Origin: Nocardioides marmotae
Lineage (GTDB): Bacteria; Actinomycetota; Actinomycetes; Propionibacteriales; Nocardioidaceae
NCBI RefSeq assembly: GCF_013177455.1
Contig: NZ_CP053660.1
Location: 4,092,001 to 4,156,000 of the forward strand
Direction: 5' to 3'
DNA: 64,000 bases
Shown: positions 24,396-33,183 of the stretch, piece after piece
Layout: every line of letters starts with the position of its first letter
Numbering within the stretch: position 1 is the stretch's first letter
Program-made: the position numbers and the translations under genes
Notes under the pieces: model-generated
Told to the model about the DNA's origin: nothing
Database searches by the model: none
Seen by the model: only the letters and a program-made list of their open reading frames with translations

Positions 24396-26156
24396 ATGAC
24401 GACGACGAGCTCGACGGACGCCGACACGTCCTTCGACCGCTACGCACGGATGGTGCGGCGCGCCCTCCGGGTGCCGGTCGCGCTCGTGTCGCTGGTCGAG
24501 CAGGACCGGCAGGTCTTCCCCGGGGCCGTCGGGCTCCCCCCGCCCTACCAGTCCACCCGCGAGACGCCGCTGTCGCACTCCTTCTGCCAGTACGTCGTCG
24601 CCGACCAGGCCCCGCTGGTCGTGGCCGACGCCCGGCTCTACGACCGGGTCCGCGACAACCTCGCCATCCCCGACCTCGGCGTCGTCGCGTACGCCGGGTG
24701 GCCGATCACCGACCACACCGGCACGGTGGTGGGCTCGCTGTGCGCCATCGACGACAAGCCGCACCCGTGGCGGCAGGACGAGCTCGACAGCCTCGCCGAC
24801 CTCGCCGCCGCCTGCTCCAGCGAGCTCGCCGAGCGCGGCCTCCGCGCACAGGCGGTCGCCGGGCAGCGCGACGCCCAGGACCTCGCCCGCCGCAGCCGGG
24901 TGCTCCTCGCCCTCAGCGAGGGCCTCTCCCGCACCCAGACCCTCGCGGAGGTCGCCGCCGCCGTCGAGCAGGTCTCGCTGGAGCAGCTGGACTGCCTGCG
25001 CGCCGGGCTGTGGCTGCACCACGACCGCGACGCGGCCACCGCCGACCTCCCCACGGCCGGGCCGGCGTCCTCGCCGGAGGTGCTGCGCTACGTCGAGCCG
25101 GCCTCGGCCCGCTCGACGTGGGAGTCCGCCGCGCGCCACGCCGCGCTGCGGGTCGACGACAGCAACCCGGTCGGCCTGGCGCTGAGCCTGGGCGAGCCGC
25201 TGTTCTTCCCCTCGGTCCGCGCGCAGAACGAGCGCTGGCCCGAGCTCGCGAACGACGCCCAGGTCGGCGAGGGCCGGTTGTTCCTGCCGCTGGTCGTGCA
25301 GCGGCGGCGGATCGGCACGCTCGTGCTGGTCTGGGACGAGCCGCGCGAGCTCGGCGACGCCGACCTGGCGACGTACCGCGCGATGGCGGCGTACGCCGCG
25401 CAGGCGGTGGTCCGTGGCCGGCTGCACCAGGACCGGATCGAGGCGCTGATGACGCTGCAGAGCGCGATGCTGCCGCGGCTGCCCCAGCCCGACGACCTCC
25501 AGCTCGCGGCGCGCTACCGCCCCTCGGCGCAGCGGCACCAGGTGGGCGGCGACTGGTACGACGCGGTCGTCATGCCCGACGGGGTGACCGCGCTGATGAT
25601 CGGCGACGTCGTGGGCCACGACATCGCCGCGGCCGCCGTCATGGGGCAGCTGCGGACCATGCTGCGCGCCCTCGCCTGGGCCGTCGACGACGCCCCCTCG
25701 GGCAACGTCGCCCGGCTCGACCGCGCCCTGCGCGAGCTCGACGTCGACGCGATGGCCACCCTCGTCTACGCCCGCCTCGAGCAGGACGCCGAGGGCCGCC
25801 GGGTCGTGCGCTGGACCAACGCGGGCCACCCGCCGCCGCTGGTCGTCGAGGCCGACGGCTCGACCCGCTGGCTGGAGGGCACCCCCGACCTGCTGCTCGG
25901 CGTCTCCCCCGGCGCCCCGCGCGGCGACCACCGCTCCCCCGTCGACCCCGGCTCCACGCTGCTGCTCTACACCGACGGGCTCATCGAGCGCCGCGGCGAG
26001 GACCTCCGCGAGGGGATGGACCGGCTGGCCGCCTCCGCCGCCCGGCACGTGCACCGCCCGGCCGGCGACTTCCTCGACCGGGTCCTCCACGACCTCGACG
26101 CCGCCCACGCCTCCGACGACGTCGCCGTGCTCGCCGTCCGCTTCGGCGAGGAGTAG
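24396..26156 (+). CDS. GAF-domain SpoIIE-type PP2C phosphatase
   Basis: 586 aa. Residues ~10-160 form a GAF domain (VALVSLVEQDRQVFPGAVGLP, HSFCQYVVAD, GWPITDHTGTVVGSLCAID), a second GAF-like part spans ~170-340, and from ~350 lies the SpoIIE/RsbU phosphatase: QVGGDWYDAVVMPDG, IGDVVGHDIAAAAVMGQLR, TNAGHPPPL, LLYTDGLIERR and SDDVAVLAVRF, giving the metal-binding Asp residues. Such enzymes dephosphorylate anti-anti-sigma factors and so release alternative sigma factors in response to a signal. No anti-sigma or STAS partner is adjacent. The first GAF resembles those sensing small ligands or redox. Confidence 0.9.
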   Translation: MTTTSSTDADTSFDRYARMVRRALRVPVALVSLVEQDRQVFPGAVGLPPPYQSTRETPLSHSFCQYVVADQAPLVVADARLYDRVRDNLAIPDLGVVAYAGWPITDHTGTVVGSLCAIDDKPHPWRQDELDSLADLAAACSSELAERGLRAQAVAGQRDAQDLARRSRVLLALSEGLSRTQTLAEVAAAVEQVSLEQLDCLRAGLWLHHDRDAATADLPTAGPASSPEVLRYVEPASARSTWESAARHAALRVDDSNPVGLALSLGEPLFFPSVRAQNERWPELANDAQVGEGRLFLPLVVQRRRIGTLVLVWDEPRELGDADLATYRAMAAYAAQAVVRGRLHQDRIEALMTLQSAMLPRLPQPDDLQLAARYRPSAQRHQVGGDWYDAVVMPDGVTALMIGDVVGHDIAAAAVMGQLRTMLRALAWAVDDAPSGNVARLDRALRELDVDAMATLVYARLEQDAEGRRVVRWTNAGHPPPLVVEADGSTRWLEGTPDLLLGVSPGAPRGDHRSPVDPGSTLLLYTDGLIERRGEDLREGMDRLAASAARHVHRPAGDFLDRVLHDLDAAHASDDVAVLAVRFGEE

Positions 26157-26203
26157 CCGCACCCGCACTCTGGTCGTCCCCGGCCGGCATGTTGACCGGT
26201 CAG

Positions 26204-26209
26204 TAGGCT
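26204..26209 (+). promoter_or_regulatory. -10 element of the MDMPI/SDR operon
   Basis: TAGGCT ends 8 nt before the GTG at 26218; context ggtcagtaggct matches the 24356 promoter. Confidence 0.5.
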
Positions 26210-26217
26210 TCCGCACC

Positions 26218-27039
26218 GTGAGCGATCAGGAACGGCTGGCGGGCTACGTCGAGGTCTGGTGGCGGGCGGTCGACGACCTCACCGCGCTGCTGGAGCAGCT
26301 GCCCGAGGAGGACTGGTCGCGGCCGACCGACCTCGAGGGCTGGGACGTCCGGGCGGTCGTCGCCCACGTGGCCCACCTGGAGCGGGTGCTGGCCACCGGC
26401 GAGGAGGAGCACGCCGAGATCGGCGACCCGGCGCCCGCCCACGTGCGGTCGATGCTCGGCCACTACACCGAGATCGGCCCGGCCAACCGGCGTACCGCCA
26501 CCCCCGACGAGCTGATCATCGAGATCCGCGCGGCGGCCACCGCGCGGCACACCGCCCTGCTGGCCGACCCGCCGACCGATGCCGCGGCGAAGCCCGAGCG
26601 GATCTTCGCCGGCGTGCCGTGGAGCTGGGAGACGCTGCTGCGCAACCGGCCGCTGGACGTGTGGATGCACGAGCAGGACGTACGCCGAGCGGTCGGCCGC
26701 CCCGGCGGCATGGACAGCCCGGCGGCGCAGCACGTGGCCGACTACCTGCTGGAGGCCATGGGCTTCGTGCTCGCCAAGCGGGTCGGCGCGCCCGCCGGCA
26801 CGACCCTGCTGGTCGCGGTCGACGGCAGCGCGCCGATCGCGTTCACCGTCACCGAGCAGGGCCGCGGCGAGCGGCTCCCCGCGGCCCCCGCCGAGCCGAC
26901 GGCGACCCTGCGGATGGACCGCGAGACCTTCGTGGTGCTCGCCGGCGGGCGGCGCCCCGAGGCCGCCGCGTCGGTCGTGGTCGAGGGCGACCGGGCCCTG
27001 GCCCAGCAGGTGCTCGCGCAGATGGCGACGACCCCGTGA
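26218..27039 (+). CDS. Maleylpyruvate isomerase-family mycothiol-dependent protein
   Basis: 273 aa. The N-terminal four-helix DinB/MDMPI domain shows the metal-binding His pattern VVAHVAHLERVL and DVWMHEQDVRRAVG; the C-terminal part (about 190-270) is an SCP-2-like fold that binds a hydrophobic ligand. The family uses mycothiol as cofactor or target. Whether this one isomerises maleylpyruvate is not known. GTGA overlaps the SDR gene. Confidence 0.85.
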   Translation: MSDQERLAGYVEVWWRAVDDLTALLEQLPEEDWSRPTDLEGWDVRAVVAHVAHLERVLATGEEEHAEIGDPAPAHVRSMLGHYTEIGPANRRTATPDELIIEIRAAATARHTALLADPPTDAAAKPERIFAGVPWSWETLLRNRPLDVWMHEQDVRRAVGRPGGMDSPAAQHVADYLLEAMGFVLAKRVGAPAGTTLLVAVDGSAPIAFTVTEQGRGERLPAAPAEPTATLRMDRETFVVLAGGRRPEAAASVVVEGDRALAQQVLAQMATTP

Positions 27040-27968
27040 GCGCCGACCGCTGGGTCCTGGCCGACATCCCCGACCAGGCCGGCCGCACCGCGCTCGTCAC
27101 CGGCACCAGCGTCGGCGGCCTGGGCCACCACACCTCCCTCGAGCTGGCCCGCCGCGGGGCGCGCGTGGTCCTCGCCGGGCGGACGCAGGCCAAGCTCGAC
27201 GCCACCGAGCAGGAGATCCGCCGCGAGGTCCCGCACGCGCAGCTGGAGACCCTCGTCATCGACCTCGCCGACCTCGGGTCGGTGCGCCGCGGCGCGGCCG
27301 AGGCGGCCGGCCTCGGCCCGATCGACCTGCTGGTCAACAACGCCGGGGTGATGGGCACGCCGTACTCCCGCACCGCCGACGGCCTCGAGCTCCAGATGGC
27401 GACCAACCACTTCGGGCCGTTCCTGCTGACCGGCCTGCTGCTGCCGCAGCTGGTCGCGAGCCGGGACGGCCGCGTGGTCGCGGTCAGCTCGCAATTCCAC
27501 CGGGTCGCCCGCAGCGCCCCGCTCGGGGACCCGCGGGTCCAGCAGGGCCGCTACGCCCGCTGGCCCACCTACGGGCAGACCAAGCTGGCGAACCTGCTGT
27601 TCACCTACGAGCTCGACCGGCGGCTGCGCCGCGCCGAGCTGCCGGTCAAGGCGCTCGCTGCGCACCCGGGCTTCGCCGGCACCCACCTGGCCGCCAACGG
27701 CCAGTACGGCCGCTCCTCCGGCGGCATCGCCTCCATCCTCGACGCCGCGATCCGGGCGGTCTCCCAGTCGGCCGCCGCCGGCGCCCAGCCGACGCTGATG
27801 GCGGCGACCGCCGACCTGCCCGGCGCGACGTACTGCGGGCCCGGCGGGCCGCAGGAGGTCTCCGGCCCGCCCCGCGTCGTCTCCAGCAACCGGCTCTCCC
27901 ACGACGAGGTCGCCCAGCGGCGGCTGTGGGAGATCAGCGAGGACGTGACCGGGGTCCGCTACCCCTAG
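27036..27968 (+). CDS. Short-chain dehydrogenase/reductase
   Basis: 310 aa. NAD(P) motif TGTSVGGLGHHTSLELARRGARVVLAGR (a variant of TGxxxGxG), NNAGVMGTP and the catalytic S...YxxxK: SSQFHRV followed by YGQTKLANL. Pattern matches the retinol dehydrogenase/WWOX-like subgroup that often follows MDMPI-type genes in actinobacteria. Start GTG overlaps the previous stop by four bases, so expression is coupled. Substrate unknown. Confidence 0.87.
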   Translation: MSADRWVLADIPDQAGRTALVTGTSVGGLGHHTSLELARRGARVVLAGRTQAKLDATEQEIRREVPHAQLETLVIDLADLGSVRRGAAEAAGLGPIDLLVNNAGVMGTPYSRTADGLELQMATNHFGPFLLTGLLLPQLVASRDGRVVAVSSQFHRVARSAPLGDPRVQQGRYARWPTYGQTKLANLLFTYELDRRLRRAELPVKALAAHPGFAGTHLAANGQYGRSSGGIASILDAAIRAVSQSAAAGAQPTLMAATADLPGATYCGPGGPQEVSGPPRVVSSNRLSHDEVAQRRLWEISEDVTGVRYP

Positions 27969-28024
27969 ACCAAGGTCTGGGGGTCCGCGACCGGCGTCCG
28001 ATGCGCCCGGGTCCGCGCCCGCCC

Positions 28025-28030
28025 TAGCGT
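28025..28030 (+). promoter_or_regulatory. -10 element of a leaderless promoter
   Basis: TAGCGT ends 7 nt before ATG 28038; no Shine-Dalgarno sequence. Confidence 0.5.
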
Positions 28031-28037
28031 GGGAGCC

Positions 28038-28796
28038 ATGCAGGTCTGGGAGCGCACCGTCGAGGGCCGCCACCACCGGGTGGAGGCCGAGGGCTCGGTC
28101 CGCCGGCGGCTGCGCTGGTACGTCGACGGCGAGCTCGTGGCCGAGAAGCAGACCGTGGAGGACGGCCCGGAGCTCGACTCCGGCGACGACCATCCCGACC
28201 TCGGCGCCGTCAAGCTGAAGTTCAGCACGCTCGGGACCCCGCGCCGCGCCACCCTGCACGGCGACGTCGCCGCGGCGATCATCGGCGTCGGCGGCACCGA
28301 CCTGGTGCCCGCGGAGGGCTCGCCCGCGGCGCTGCACGAGGCGCGCATGCTCGCCCACCCGAACCGGTACGCCGCCCGGCAGGCCGGCATCGCCGTCGCG
28401 ATCATCGCGGTGCCGATCCTGCTGGGGCTGCTCTCCCGGTTCCTGCCCGACATCGACATCCCGTGGCCCGACATCGACCTGCCGTCGATCCCCTGGCCCG
28501 ACATCGACCTGCCCTCGATCCCCTGGCCCGACATCGACCTCCCGATCCCGCACGTCGACCTCGAGGTGCCCGCCTGGGTCCGGCGGGTGGCCGACGTCCT
28601 CGGCTACGTCTGGCCGGTCGCGCTGGCCTTCGTGCTGGCCCGCGGCGAGGTCAACCGCCGCCGCAAGCGCGACCAGCAGGCCCGCGAGGAGCAGGAGCGG
28701 GCCGACCAGGAGCGCGCCCAGCAGGCCGAGCAGGAGCAGGCCGGCCGGGAGCAGGCCGAGCCGCAGGCCGAGCCGCAGGCCGAGCCGCGGGACTAG
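28038..28796 (+). CDS. Two-helix membrane protein with acidic Pro-rich repeats
   Basis: 252 aa. A soluble N-terminal region (~115 residues, beta-rich) is followed by helix AGIAVAIIAVPILLGLL, then three copies of SIPWPDIDLP plus degenerate flanks (IPHVDLEVP), a second helix VLGYVWPVALAFVLA and a highly charged C-terminal tail rich in Glu, Gln and Arg, likely coiled coil. If the helices cross once each, the Trp/Asp repeat loop faces outside. No family is recognised. It shares its stop codon bases with the converging gene (ctag, 28793-28796). Start 28038 fits the leaderless -10. Confidence 0.72.
   Translation: MQVWERTVEGRHHRVEAEGSVRRRLRWYVDGELVAEKQTVEDGPELDSGDDHPDLGAVKLKFSTLGTPRRATLHGDVAAAIIGVGGTDLVPAEGSPAALHEARMLAHPNRYAARQAGIAVAIIAVPILLGLLSRFLPDIDIPWPDIDLPSIPWPDIDLPSIPWPDIDLPIPHVDLEVPAWVRRVADVLGYVWPVALAFVLARGEVNRRRKRDQQAREEQERADQERAQQAEQEQAGREQAEPQAEPQAEPRD
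28458..28547 (+). repeat. Three in-frame 30-bp repeats
   Basis: Units at 28458-28487, 28488-28517 and 28518-28547 (the last diverging at its end) encode IPWPDIDLPS. Two shorter degenerate units flank them. Confidence 0.85.
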
Positions 28797-30427
28797 TCCC
28801 GGCGGTCGCGGACGCGGACCATGCCGGCCAGCGTGGCGACGTACGCGGAGCCGTCGGGGGCGAGGGTGACCGCGGCGTAGTGGTTGTTGAGCAGCAGGCC
28901 CAGGCCGGTGCGGACGCGGTAGGCGGTGCGCCCGGTGCGGACGTCGATCGCGACGAGGTACCACGCGGCGGCGCCCCACCGGCTGCTGCGCTTCTCGTAG
29001 GCGTAGAGCAGCCCGGTGGCCAGGGAGAGCTTCGCGACCGACGTCGGGGCGGAGACCTCGGAGGTCCACACGGTCTCGCAGTCGCGCTCGCCGTCCTCGC
29101 CGGTGACCAGGTCGACGCGGGCGAAGCCGCCGGGGGTGGACCGCCCGAGCAGGGTCCGCCAGGGGCCGGAGTAGCCGGCGTTGTTCTCCACCACGACGCC
29201 GGTGCCCACCGAGACCAGGGAGTTGTCGGTCGCGCTGGCGTCGTCGCCGAAGACCGGCTCCTGGCAGATCAGCTCGCCGCGGCGGGTGCCGTAGAGCTGG
29301 ACGTGCATCCGCGGGCCGGCGTTGTCGGTGATCGCGACGACGCCGCCGGGGAGCAGGGTCGGCGTGGTGCCGCTGCCCTGGGAGACCTGGCCGACCTTGA
29401 GCCGCGAGCCCCGGTCGTACGGCGTGCGCCACCGCACCCGCGGCAGGCCGGCCGGGGAGACCTCGAGGCGGTAGAGCGCGTGGGTGGTGACGACGTACAC
29501 CGCTCCGTCGCGGTCGGTCGCGAAGGAGTTGGCGACCTCCTCGCCGAGCTCGAGCACGGTCACCTCGCCGCTGCCGGGCGCGACGAAGCCGGTGCGGCCG
29601 TCCTGGCTGACGTACCAGATCCGGCCCTGCCAGTCCGGCAGCACCGCGATCAGGCAGTCGTCGGCGGGCAGCTGCTCGGACAGGTCGTAGGTCGCCTCGG
29701 TGGTCAGGTCGGGGTCACCGTCGGCGTCGGAGGTGCCGACGACGAGCACCCGGCGGTCGGTGGTGGCCAGCACCGCGCGGTCCTCGGCGTCGAGGTAGAA
29801 GTAGGCGCCCGCGCAGAGGTTCTCCCACGGCTGCTTGCCCTCGACGTCGGGGCGGTCCGGCAGGTCCTTGCTGACCAGCGGGCGCATCGACTCGGGGTCG
29901 ATGACGTGCAGCCGCGGTCCGCGGAGGTCCCCGCAGAGCGCGACCAGCCGCTCGTGGCTGTCGAAGGCCAGCGTGGCGCACTCCTCGAGGCCGTACCAGG
30001 CGGTCGTCACGCTCGGGGACTCCCCGAGCGGGCCGGGGTGGACGGTGGCGTCGGTGGCCCAGGCGTCGTGGTGCATCGAGCTGACGCCGTTGGGGGCGAG
30101 GAAGGGGTTCTGCGGGACCTCGAGGTCGACGGGCTGGGCGGCGAACGGCCGGCCGGTGTAGCCCGGCGTCACCAGCGCGCCCGTGCCGGGAGGGACCGGC
30201 AACCACCCGTCGGGCACGACGACCACGATGCCGACGACCGCGACCGCGGCGGCCGCCCAGCCGGCCACGACCCGCCAGGTCGGGCGCAGCCAACGGCGCA
30301 CGCGCGGCACCGCGAGGGCGGCCGACGCGAGCAGCACGACGAGCGGGCCGAGCGCCCAGGCGAGCAGCGCGACGGCGAGGAGGGCCAGCGTGCGCTGGAA
30401 CCTCAGGCCGGACCCCACGCCCTTCAC
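28793..30427 (-). CDS. Membrane-anchored beta-propeller-like protein (PQQ/quinoprotein-like)
   Basis: 544 aa. Two hydrophobic segments near the N-terminus (LALLAVALLAWALGPLVVLLASAALAV and AGWAAAAVAVVGIVVVV) anchor it, and the remainder is an extracytoplasmic domain with repeated Val/Asp/Trp strands (for example GRIWYVSQDGRTGFV, DGAVYVVTTHALYRLEV, GSAYVATLAGMVRVRD) characteristic of a beta-propeller. No enzyme motif is seen. The GTG start fits TAGGGT 8 nt upstream. It converges exactly with the repeat membrane protein gene. Confidence 0.75.
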   Translation of the reverse strand: MKGVGSGLRFQRTLALLAVALLAWALGPLVVLLASAALAVPRVRRWLRPTWRVVAGWAAAAVAVVGIVVVVPDGWLPVPPGTGALVTPGYTGRPFAAQPVDLEVPQNPFLAPNGVSSMHHDAWATDATVHPGPLGESPSVTTAWYGLEECATLAFDSHERLVALCGDLRGPRLHVIDPESMRPLVSKDLPDRPDVEGKQPWENLCAGAYFYLDAEDRAVLATTDRRVLVVGTSDADGDPDLTTEATYDLSEQLPADDCLIAVLPDWQGRIWYVSQDGRTGFVAPGSGEVTVLELGEEVANSFATDRDGAVYVVTTHALYRLEVSPAGLPRVRWRTPYDRGSRLKVGQVSQGSGTTPTLLPGGVVAITDNAGPRMHVQLYGTRRGELICQEPVFGDDASATDNSLVSVGTGVVVENNAGYSGPWRTLLGRSTPGGFARVDLVTGEDGERDCETVWTSEVSAPTSVAKLSLATGLLYAYEKRSSRWGAAAWYLVAIDVRTGRTAYRVRTGLGLLLNNHYAAVTLAPDGSAYVATLAGMVRVRDRRD

Positions 30428-30435
30428 GGACGCCG

Positions 30436-30441
30436 ACCCTA
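30436..30441 (-). promoter_or_regulatory. -10 element of a leaderless promoter
   Basis: TAGGGT on the minus strand ends 8 nt before the GTG at 30427. Confidence 0.5.
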
Positions 30442-30459
30442 GGGGCCGGCGGCGGCGCC

Positions 30460-31254
30460 TCAGGGCCGGACGCGCGGGCCGAAGGTCGCGCTCGCGCCCT
30501 TGAACGCCGCCGCGCGCGCCTTGGCTGTGTTGCGGAAGAACAGCAGCTGGGCCTGCTCGAGCCGCTCGAGGGCGAAGGTACGACGCGCGCTGCGGGTCGT
30601 CGCGCCCTCCAGCAGCCGCTTGGCCGCGGCCAGCTGGTCCGGCGAGCGGGTGGCCAGCCGGCGCGCGAGCGCGGTCGCCTCCGCCACCGGGTCCGCCGCG
30701 AGCTCGGTGACCAGCCCGAGGTCGTGGGCCTCCTCGCCGTCGATCACGTCGGCGGTCATCGTCAGCAGCTTGGCGGTGTCCGGGCCGACCAGCTCGCTCA
30801 GCGACCGGATGCCGCTCATGTCCGGGATGATCCCCCACTTGCCCTCGAGCACCGACCAGCGCGAGTCGGGTGCGGCGATGCGGAAGTCCGCCGCGAGCGC
30901 GATCTGCAGGCCCCCGCCGAGGCAGTGCCCATGCACGGCCGCGACCACCGGGACCGGCAGCCGGCGCCAGGCCCAGCAGGCCTCCTGGAAGGTGTTCGTG
31001 CCGCGCCAGGGCACCGGCAGGAACGCCGGCACGATCCGGGCCGGCTGGCGCAGCACGTGCGCGAAGTCCAGGCCCGCGCAGAAGGCGTCGCCCTCGCCGG
31101 CGATCACCACCGCACGCACCGAGCGGTCGCGCCGCAGCCGGTGGGCGGTCGCCGCCAGCTCGGCCAGGATCGGGAGGGTCAGCGCGTTGAGCTTCTCCGG
31201 ACGGGCCAGCCGCACCTGGGCGATGCCGTCCTCGACGGTGCACGTCACGGTCAT
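30460..31254 (-). CDS. Enoyl-CoA hydratase/isomerase family protein
   Basis: 264 aa. Crotonase motifs: EKLNALTLPILAELA, the oxyanion-hole strand AGEGDAFCAGLDF and VVAAVHGHCLGGGLQIALAADFRIA. The usual second catalytic Glu region (here SVLEGKWGIIPDMSG) is altered relative to ordinary hydratases, since GxxPD(M/G) occurs in isomerases and other crotonase-fold enzymes. Substrate unknown, presumably an acyl-CoA. The ATG has TAGGAT 6 nt upstream. Confidence 0.85.
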   Translation of the reverse strand: MTVTCTVEDGIAQVRLARPEKLNALTLPILAELAATAHRLRRDRSVRAVVIAGEGDAFCAGLDFAHVLRQPARIVPAFLPVPWRGTNTFQEACWAWRRLPVPVVAAVHGHCLGGGLQIALAADFRIAAPDSRWSVLEGKWGIIPDMSGIRSLSELVGPDTAKLLTMTADVIDGEEAHDLGLVTELAADPVAEATALARRLATRSPDQLAAAKRLLEGATTRSARRTFALERLEQAQLLFFRNTAKARAAAFKGASATFGPRVRP

Positions 31255-31260
31255 GGGCTG

Positions 31261-31266
31261 ATCCTA
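31261..31266 (-). promoter_or_regulatory. -10 element of a leaderless promoter
   Basis: TAGGAT on the minus strand ends 6 nt before the ATG at 31254. Confidence 0.5.
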
Positions 31267-31448
31267 GGGAGGAGGCTCGCCGAACCCGGAGGTGGCCGAC
31301 CGGGCGACGTACGGCTAGATTGTGCGTGTCACGGTCGCTGGTCCCCCTCGTCGTCCCCCCACGTGCGAGGAGCTCCGGCGGCCGTGACGCTTTTCCGGGG
31401 CCCGTCCACCGGATCCGCCGGTCGGGTTGCCGCAGCGGCCGGGTGGGC

Positions 31449-31454
31449 AATGAT
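31449..31454 (+). promoter_or_regulatory. -10-like element of pgm
   Basis: AATGAT ends 6 nt before the GTG at 31461. It is a weaker -10 than its neighbours but has the same spacing. Confidence 0.35.
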
Positions 31455-31460
31455 GTCGGC

Positions 31461-33113
31461 GTGGCCGACCAGCGCGCGGGACAGCCCGCGGACCCTCGTG
31501 ACCTCGTCGACGTGGCGCACCTCGTCACCGCCTACTACACCGGCGTGCCCGACCCCGACGACGTCGCCCAGCAGGTCGCCTTCGGCACCAGCGGGCACCG
31601 CGGCACGTCGCTGTCCACGTCGTTCAACGAGACCCACATCCTCGCCACCACCCAGGCGATCTGCGACCACCGGCGCGAGCAGGGGTACGACGGGCCGCTG
31701 TTCCTCGGCCGCGACACCCACGCGCTCTCCGAGCCGGCGTGGGCCTCGGCGCTGGAGGTGCTCGTCGCCAACGACGTGACAGTGCTCGTCGACTCCCGCG
31801 ACGGGTACACCCCCACGCCCGCGGTCTCCCACGCGATCCTGCGCGCCAACGGCGGCCGCGGGTCGACCGGTGGGGCCGGCGCCGGGCTCGCCGACGGCAT
31901 CGTGGTCACCCCCTCGCACAACCCGCCCAGCGACGGCGGGTTCAAGTACAACCCGCCCCACGGCGGCCCCGCCGGGAGCGAGGCGACCTCCGCGATCGCC
32001 GCGCGGGCCAACGAGCTGATCGCCGGCGGGCTCGGCGACGTACGCCGCGTGCCGTTCGCGCGGGCGCGCGCCGCGGCCGGCTCCTACGACTTCCTCGGCA
32101 CCTACGTCGACGACCTGCCCTCGGTGGTCGACATCGAGGCGATCCGTCGGGCCGGCGTGCGGATCGGCGCCGACCCGCTGGGCGGGGCGTCCGTGGCGTA
32201 CTGGTCGGAGATCGCCGACCGGCACGGCCTCGACCTCACGGTCGTGAACCCGCTCGTCGACCCCACGTGGCGGTTCATGACGCTCGACTGGGACGGCAAG
32301 ATCCGGATGGACTGCTCCTCCCCGCACGCGATGGCCTCGCTGATCGAGCGGCGCGCGGACTACGACATCGCCACCGGCAACGACGCCGACGCCGACCGGC
32401 ACGGGATCGTCACCCCCGACGCGGGCCTGATGAACCCCAACCACTTCCTCGCCGTCGCCATCGGCCACCTCTTCGGCGGCGCCCGGCCCGGCTGGCCCGA
32501 GGGCGCGCGGATCGGCAAGACGCTGGTCTCCTCCTCGATGATCGACCGGGTCGCGGCGTCGCTGGGCCGGCCGATGGTGGAGGTGCCGGTCGGGTTCAAG
32601 TGGTTCGTGCCGGGGCTGGTCGACGGCTCGTTCGGCTTCGGCGGCGAGGAGTCGGCCGGCGCGTCGTTCCTGCGGATGGACGGCACCACCTGGACCACCG
32701 ACAAGGACGGCATCATCCTCGCGCTGCTCGCGTCCGAGATCCTCGCCCGCACCGGCCGCTCGCCCTCCGAGCACTACGCCGACCTCGTCGCCGAGCACGG
32801 CGAGCCGGCGTACGCCCGCATCGACGCCCCGGCCACCCGCGAGCAGAAGGCGGCGCTCGCCCGGCTCTCGGCCGCGGACGTCACCGCCACCGAGCTCGCC
32901 GGCGAGCCGATCACCGCCACCCTCACCGAGGCCCCCGGCAACGGTGCGCCGATCGGCGGGCTGAAGGTGACCACCTCCTCGGCGTGGTTCGCCGCGCGGC
33001 CCTCCGGCACCGAGGACGTCTACAAGGTGTACGCCGAGTCCTTCCGCGGCCCCGACCACCTCGCCCAGGTCCAGCAGGAGGCGCAGGCGCTCGTCACCGC
33101 CGCGCTGGGCTGA
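31461..33113 (+). CDS. pgm: Phosphoglucomutase (alpha-D-glucose-specific)
   Basis: 550 aa, standard length. The phosphoserine loop VVTPSHNPPSDGGFKYNPPHGG, metal-binding loop TGNDADADRHGI, sugar-binding loop GGEESAGAS and C-terminal phosphate loop RPSGTEDVYK define it. Early QQVAFGTSGHRGTS is the family start motif. It interconverts glucose-1-P and glucose-6-P for glycogen, trehalose and cell-wall sugar synthesis. GTG 31461 (VADQRAGQPADPRD) places the start as in homologues and fits an upstream -10-like hexamer. Confidence 0.95.
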   Translation: MADQRAGQPADPRDLVDVAHLVTAYYTGVPDPDDVAQQVAFGTSGHRGTSLSTSFNETHILATTQAICDHRREQGYDGPLFLGRDTHALSEPAWASALEVLVANDVTVLVDSRDGYTPTPAVSHAILRANGGRGSTGGAGAGLADGIVVTPSHNPPSDGGFKYNPPHGGPAGSEATSAIAARANELIAGGLGDVRRVPFARARAAAGSYDFLGTYVDDLPSVVDIEAIRRAGVRIGADPLGGASVAYWSEIADRHGLDLTVVNPLVDPTWRFMTLDWDGKIRMDCSSPHAMASLIERRADYDIATGNDADADRHGIVTPDAGLMNPNHFLAVAIGHLFGGARPGWPEGARIGKTLVSSSMIDRVAASLGRPMVEVPVGFKWFVPGLVDGSFGFGGEESAGASFLRMDGTTWTTDKDGIILALLASEILARTGRSPSEHYADLVAEHGEPAYARIDAPATREQKAALARLSAADVTATELAGEPITATLTEAPGNGAPIGGLKVTTSSAWFAARPSGTEDVYKVYAESFRGPDHLAQVQQEAQALVTAALG

Positions 33114-33171
33114 GCGGCTCGCATCGCCGGGAATGCTGCCATCGGACCTGTCGGCCGTCGGCGGTGGCGCC

Positions 33172-33177
33172 TAGCGT
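33172..33177 (+). promoter_or_regulatory. -10 element of a leaderless promoter
   Basis: TAGCGT ends 6 nt before ATG 33184. Confidence 0.5.
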
Positions 33178-33183
33178 GCGGAC

